DNA from: Pseudacidovorax sp. NFM-22
GTDB lineage: Bacteria > Pseudomonadota > Gammaproteobacteria > Burkholderiales > Burkholderiaceae_C
NCBI RefSeq assembly: GCF_021401245.1
Contig: NZ_JACBFY010000001.1
Location: forward strand, 806,001 to 870,000
Reading direction: 5' to 3'
DNA length: 64,000 nt
The position numbers and the translations under genes are program-made. Under the pieces are notes generated by a model. The model searched no databases, was not told the DNA's origin, and saw nothing but the letters and a program-made list of their open reading frames with translations. Below, one piece after another: positions 60,999 through 64,000 of this stretch; within the stretch, counting starts at the first letter, position 1; every line of letters starts with the position of its first letter.

Positions 60999-61909
60999 TC
61001 CAGCGGGATCCCCAGCTTCACGACCACCTGGTTGCGGCCATGGTTGTCCCACACCTTGCCCAGCGAACAGTCGGCGGTTCCATCGGCATAGCAGTGGCCG
61101 CCGATCTGGTGGCGCCAGGCGGCCGTCACCCACCAGCTGCGCTCGGCGTAATGGATGTTGGGGCCGATGAAGTTGGCCGTCTGCGTGTGCTTGTTGAAGT
61201 GGTAGCCGTCGTGGTCGGTGTGGAAGCGGCCCTCCACGCCGGCCGTCCACTTCGGCGCGAAGCGATAGCTGACGCCATACAGCAGGTCGGCCATCGAGTT
61301 CTTGATGATGCCGGCCGGGTCGTACTTCTCCTTCTCGATCTCCACCAGCAGGTTGGCCGCCAGTACCAGCCGGTCGTCGAGGAAGTTGGACTGCGCGATC
61401 AGCCGGAACTCGAGCTCGTCTTCCAGCTTGCCCCAGGTGGGCTCCACGTACAGGCCGATGCCCACCGGCGAGGTGACCGGGTTGGTGATGCGCCAGATGC
61501 CTTCGATGGAGGCGCCATCGAAGCGGCGGTAGCTGTAGGGATCGCTGGTGTTGGCCGTGCTGGGCACGCCGAAGCCGGCGGTGCAGGGAATGTGGTCGCA
61601 GGTCTCGGGGCTGAGATAGTTGTTGTGCGCGCTGATCGACGCGGCGTTCAGGTAGCCGCCGATCTGCAGGTCGTTGGTGATGCCGTACTCCAGCTCGGAG
61701 CGGTACAGGCCGAAGTCGTAGCGGCCGGCGGCCTGGCCATGCGTGACGTCCACCTTCTGCTCGAATTCCGCCGTGCCCTTGGGCTGCAGGTCCAGCGTGT
61801 AGACCCAGCCGAAGGCGCCCTCGCCCGCCTGCGCGGGCAGGCCCGCCACCGCCGCGGCACCGACCGCGCACGCAGCCGCCGCCCTGCTGATTCGCTTGAA
61901 CGCTCCCAC
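60995..61909 (-). CDS. Predicted outer-membrane barrel-like protein (DUF6662-like)
   Basis: 304 residues. After a signal peptide (AVGAAAVAGLPAQA-G) the mature protein is rich in alternating aromatic beta-strands (GWVYTLDLQPKGTAEFEQKV; RYDFGLYRSELEYGITNDLQ IGGYL) to a final LGIPLE, like a small outer-membrane barrel. Two cysteines lie in one loop (TCDHIPCTAG) and two near the end. GTG 61909 is chosen: GGAGG lies six bases before it, too close for the TTG at 61915. First gene behind a Fur-box-like site. Confidence 0.72.
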   Translation of the reverse strand: MGAFKRISRAAAACAVGAAAVAGLPAQAGEGAFGWVYTLDLQPKGTAEFEQKVDVTHGQAAGRYDFGLYRSELEYGITNDLQIGGYLNAASISAHNNYLSPETCDHIPCTAGFGVPSTANTSDPYSYRRFDGASIEGIWRITNPVTSPVGIGLYVEPTWGKLEDELEFRLIAQSNFLDDRLVLAANLLVEIEKEKYDPAGIIKNSMADLLYGVSYRFAPKWTAGVEGRFHTDHDGYHFNKHTQTANFIGPNIHYAERSWWVTAAWRHQIGGHCYADGTADCSLGKVWDNHGRNQVVVKLGIPLE

Positions 61910-61937
61910 GAACAACCTCCCGTCAGAGATGAGAAAA

Positions 61938-61956
61938 GAGAATGCGAGTGATTCTC
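61938..61956. promoter_or_regulatory. Fur-box-like 19-bp inverted repeat
   Basis: GAGAAT and ATTCTC flank 7 bp (GAGAATGCGAGTGATTCTC), the 6-7-6 spacing of the classical GATAATGATAATCATTATC Fur box with paired T-to-G and A-to-C changes. It lies 28 bp before the four-gene flavinylation operon. Iron repression of the operon is inferred. Confidence 0.72.
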
Positions 61957-62065
61957 GAAAACATCACTGACGGGGAACTGAGCCCGCAAGGGGCTTGGCG
62001 ACGGCAGCCGCCCGCCCCATCAGCCCAGGCGCCTTCCTGCGCCCAACGCCGGCTGCGAGGCGGGT

Positions 62066-62962
62066 CTATTCGGCCGCAGCCAGGAACGGCATCACCCGCG
62101 CCAGCAGCGCCTCGGGCGCTTCTTCGGCGATGTAGTGGCCGCAGGGCAGCGGGCCGCCCTGCACATCCAGCGCCACGCGCTGCCATTCAGCCAGGGGCTG
62201 GAAGCAGCGGTGCACCACGCCCTCCTCGCCCCACAGCGCGAGCAGCGGCATCGTGAGCTTGCGGCCGGCCTCGCGGTCGGCCCGGTCGTGCTGCAGGTCG
62301 ATGGTGGCCGCCGCGCGGTAGTCCTCGCAGGTGGCATGCGCGGCGCCGGGCAGTGCGATGCAGCGCTGGTACTCGGCCAGGGCGCGCGGGTCGAAGGGGG
62401 CCAGGCCGGCGCTGCGTTTGCCCATCAGGTCGGTGATGTAGCGGGCCGGGTCGGCCTCGATCAGTCGCTCGGGCAGCGGCGCCGGCTGGATCAGGAAGAA
62501 CCAGTGCCAGTAGGCGCGCGCGAAGGCCTCGTTGGTCTGCTCGTACATGGCGAGCGTGGGCGCAATGTCCAGCGTCACCAGGCGACGCACGGCCTGCGCA
62601 TGGTCCATGGCCAGCCGGTGGGCCACGCGGGCGCCACGGTCATGCGCGAGGACGAGGAAGCGCTCGAAGCCCAGCGTGCGCATCAGCGTCACCTGGTCCT
62701 GCGCCATGGCGCGCTTGGCGTAGTTGGCGTGGTCGGGCAGACCGGCGGGCTTGGAGGAGTCGCCATAGCCGCGGATGTCGGCAGCGACCAGGGTGTAGTG
62801 CTGCGCCAGCGTGGGCGCCACCTTGTGCCAGATGGCGCGGGTCTGCGGATGGCCGTGCAGCAGCAGCAGCGGGGGGCCGGAGCCGCCGATGGTGGCGGCG
62901 ATCTCGATGCCGTCGCCGACGTCGACGCGGCGTTCTTCGAATCCGGGAAAGAGCGGGGTCAT
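62066..62962 (-). CDS. Alpha/beta hydrolase, fluoroacetate/haloacetate dehalogenase-like
   Basis: 298 residues. Residues known to be needed in fluoroacetate dehalogenases all appear at matching positions: nucleophile Asp108 (AHDRGARVAHR), carboxylate-binding Arg109 and Arg112, halide-stabilising His153 and Trp154 (YWHWFFLIQPAPLPE) with Tyr215, and catalytic His276 (GHYIAEE) with Asp132. HGHPQTRAIWHKVAP carries the oxyanion region. It would turn haloacetates into glycolate. The set of residues makes this more than a generic hydrolase call. Confidence 0.82.
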   Translation of the reverse strand: MTPLFPGFEERRVDVGDGIEIAATIGGSGPPLLLLHGHPQTRAIWHKVAPTLAQHYTLVAADIRGYGDSSKPAGLPDHANYAKRAMAQDQVTLMRTLGFERFLVLAHDRGARVAHRLAMDHAQAVRRLVTLDIAPTLAMYEQTNEAFARAYWHWFFLIQPAPLPERLIEADPARYITDLMGKRSAGLAPFDPRALAEYQRCIALPGAAHATCEDYRAAATIDLQHDRADREAGRKLTMPLLALWGEEGVVHRCFQPLAEWQRVALDVQGGPLPCGHYIAEEAPEALLARVMPFLAAAE

Positions 62963-63023
62963 GCAGGGAGTCTCCTAGGGACAGCCCTGCATGGTAGGCG
63001 CGCGCCCCGCGGCGCGCACCGGG

Positions 63024-63239
63024 TCAGCGGTAGCGCGGATCGTTGGGGCGCGCGTCGTAGCGGTTGGGCACGCCGTCGCCATCGCGGTCACGGTCGTAGC
63101 GGTTGGGCATGCCATCGCGGTCCCGGTCGCGGTAGGCGCCTGGGGGCGGTCCCGAGGGCGGAGGCGGTGGAGGCGCGACGATGCAGCCCGTCAGGGTGAC
63201 GGCCAGCAGGCCGAGCAGCAGGGGTGTCTTGATCTTCAT
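63024..63239 (-). CDS. Small lipoprotein with Asp/Arg repeat
   Basis: 71 residues: signal peptide and lipobox (TLTGC, Cys19), a Pro-rich spacer (APPPPPPSGPPPG) and repeats DRDRDGMPNRYD, DRDGDGVPNRYD. The DxDxDG pattern followed by PN-YD resembles the calcium-binding thrombospondin-type-3 repeat. Probably an outer-membrane lipoprotein that may bind Ca2+. Function unknown. Confidence 0.78.
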   Translation of the reverse strand: MKIKTPLLLGLLAVTLTGCIVAPPPPPPSGPPPGAYRDRDRDGMPNRYDRDRDGDGVPNRYDARPNDPRYR

Positions 63240-63330
63240 GGGGAGGCTCCTTGCGGCGATGCCGCTGGCGGCAGCCTGCCGCCGAGCCCCCAGCCGGTCT
63301 GTCGGACGCCGCCGTCCGCGCCCGGCTGGC

Positions 63331-64000
63331 TCAGGCCGACGCGCTGCGGGCCTGCGCCGCCTCGAGCAGCGCGGCAAGCGCCGGCGGCAGGCCCTGGTGC
63401 GGCTTGACCGGCGGCGGCGCCATGCTGCCGCGCCGGGCCGTGCCCGGCTGCAGGCCGTGCAGCATCTCGGCCTGCCGCACGGCGCTGGAGACACCGTCGA
63501 CCACCGGCACCGGCAGGCGCCCGGCCAGCTGGCGCGCCAGCCCCGCCAGCGGCGCGCCGGCCAGGATCAGCACATCGGCACCATCCTCGGCCACGGCCCG
63601 CTCGCACAGGGAGAGCAGCGCCTCGGTGTGGTCTTCCTGGATGCCGTCGATGCGCGCCAGCGGCCGGTCGAGCGCGCGGATGCTGGCCAGCCGGCCTTCC
63701 AGCCCGTTGGCCTGCACCACCTCGCGGTACCAGGCCTGGATGCGCTGCGAGATGGCGATGATCGAGAAGCGCGGCCCCAGCAGGCACGCACTCGCCAGGG
63801 CCGATTCGGTGAGGCCCAGCACCGGCATGGGCAGCACCTCGCGCAGGGCCGCGAGGCCCGGGTCGCCGAAGGCGGCGACGATCACCGCGTCGTGGCCCGC
63901 CGCATGCTCGGCCGCGACGTTGGCCGCCGCATAGGCGCCGACCATGGCCTCGAAGCGGGTCTCGATGTAGGCCACGCCGAAGGGCGCGGTGCGCAGCGTG
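63331..64000 (-). CDS. Asp/Glu/hydantoin racemase-family protein, 5' end outside window
   Basis: At least 223 residues; the frame stays open to base 64000 (TLRTAPFGVAYIETRFEAMV), so the start lies beyond the window. VIVAAFGDPGLAALREVLPM PVLGLTESA and VLILAGAPLAGLARQL match the family's two active-site segments. In ordinary hydantoin racemases these hold catalytic cysteines (ACFGDPG, GCAG), but here both are replaced. Either it works by another mechanism or it is not a racemase. No hydantoinase is in view. Confidence 0.75.
   Translation of the reverse strand, partial: TLRTAPFGVAYIETRFEAMVGAYAAANVAAEHAAGHDAVIVAAFGDPGLAALREVLPMPVLGLTESALASACLLGPRFSIIAISQRIQAWYREVVQANGLEGRLASIRALDRPLARIDGIQEDHTEALLSLCERAVAEDGADVLILAGAPLAGLARQLAGRLPVPVVDGVSSAVRQAEMLHGLQPGTARRGSMAPPPVKPHQGLPPALAALLEAAQARSASA

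Overview
The window is about 64 kb of high-GC DNA typical of a Burkholderiales beta-proteobacterium, most likely Comamonadaceae (Variovorax/Acidovorax/Xylophilus-like). Support comes from the gene families (a Bug/TTT solute-binding protein, TRAP transporters, Entner-Doudoroff sugar use, ZnuD-like receptors), the heavy GC3 bias that produces long false antisense ORFs, and the dispersed 'GGGCTGAGCCTGTCGAAG' palindromes common in that family. No rRNA, tRNA or CRISPR array was seen.

Layout. 1-2.6 kb: an eroded phage-like segment with a truncated membrane-protein gene, frameshifted antisense phage genes, a broken DNA adenine methylase, tiny coupled genes and a DUF2441 gene, followed by three 22-bp-spaced direct repeats. 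2.7-6.2 kb: an iron(III) ABC importer (fbpABC-like) behind a Fur-box-like site. 6.3-11.7 kb: gloA, then a divergent LysR regulator and a catabolic operon ending in a D-tartrate dehydratase (tarD). 11.8-21.2 kb: an OYE-type flavoenzyme, a haloacid-dehalogenase-like gene, and a gluconate operon (gntK, dctQMP TRAP transporter, edd, eda) divergent from a LacI-type regulator, with two identical GATAGCGCTATC palindromes and a leader hairpin. 21.5-29.3 kb: a coiled-coil protein, an OmpA-domain protein, chaC-sodC, a D-serine-dehydratase-like enzyme, dgoK-dgoA, a MobA/MocA-like nucleotidyltransferase with a bestrophin, and pdxH.

29.3-41 kb: a QseBC-like two-component system, an S9 lipoprotein peptidase, a trimeric autotransporter coupled to a DUF4019 protein, an aspartyl-protease/PDZ lipoprotein, a DUF2975 + XRE pair, and an OmpA-domain lipoprotein with a proline-rich partner. 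41-47 kb: two TonB-dependent receptors, each preceded by a small protein of one paralogous (DUF2946-like, histidine-containing) family, then msrA. 47-58 kb: TetR regulator with a palindromic operator, pcm, rhodanese, tolC, alr, waaA with a long tail, phosphomannomutase, an Ada-AlkA fusion with ogt, and a DMT exporter whose stop codon lies in the terminal repeat of a 166-bp MITE-like element. 58.5-64 kb: a toxin-antitoxin pair; a four-gene operon behind a clear Fur-box-like site encoding a barrel-like protein, an FMN-binding domain protein with a flavinylation motif, ApbE and a His-rich four-helix membrane protein; a fluoroacetate-dehalogenase-like hydrolase; a small lipoprotein; and a truncated Asp/Glu/hydantoin-racemase-like gene.

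How the genes fit together. Sugar acids are a theme: gluconate (gntK/TRAP/edd/eda), 2-keto-3-deoxygalactonate (dgoK/dgoA) and D-tartrate (tarD) all feed central carbon metabolism. Iron and metal acquisition is the second theme: the ABC iron importer, two TonB receptors, and the Fur-box flavinylation operon, which is the best candidate here for an incompletely described system (a possible periplasmic iron-reduction chain). All functional calls are from sequence reading alone.
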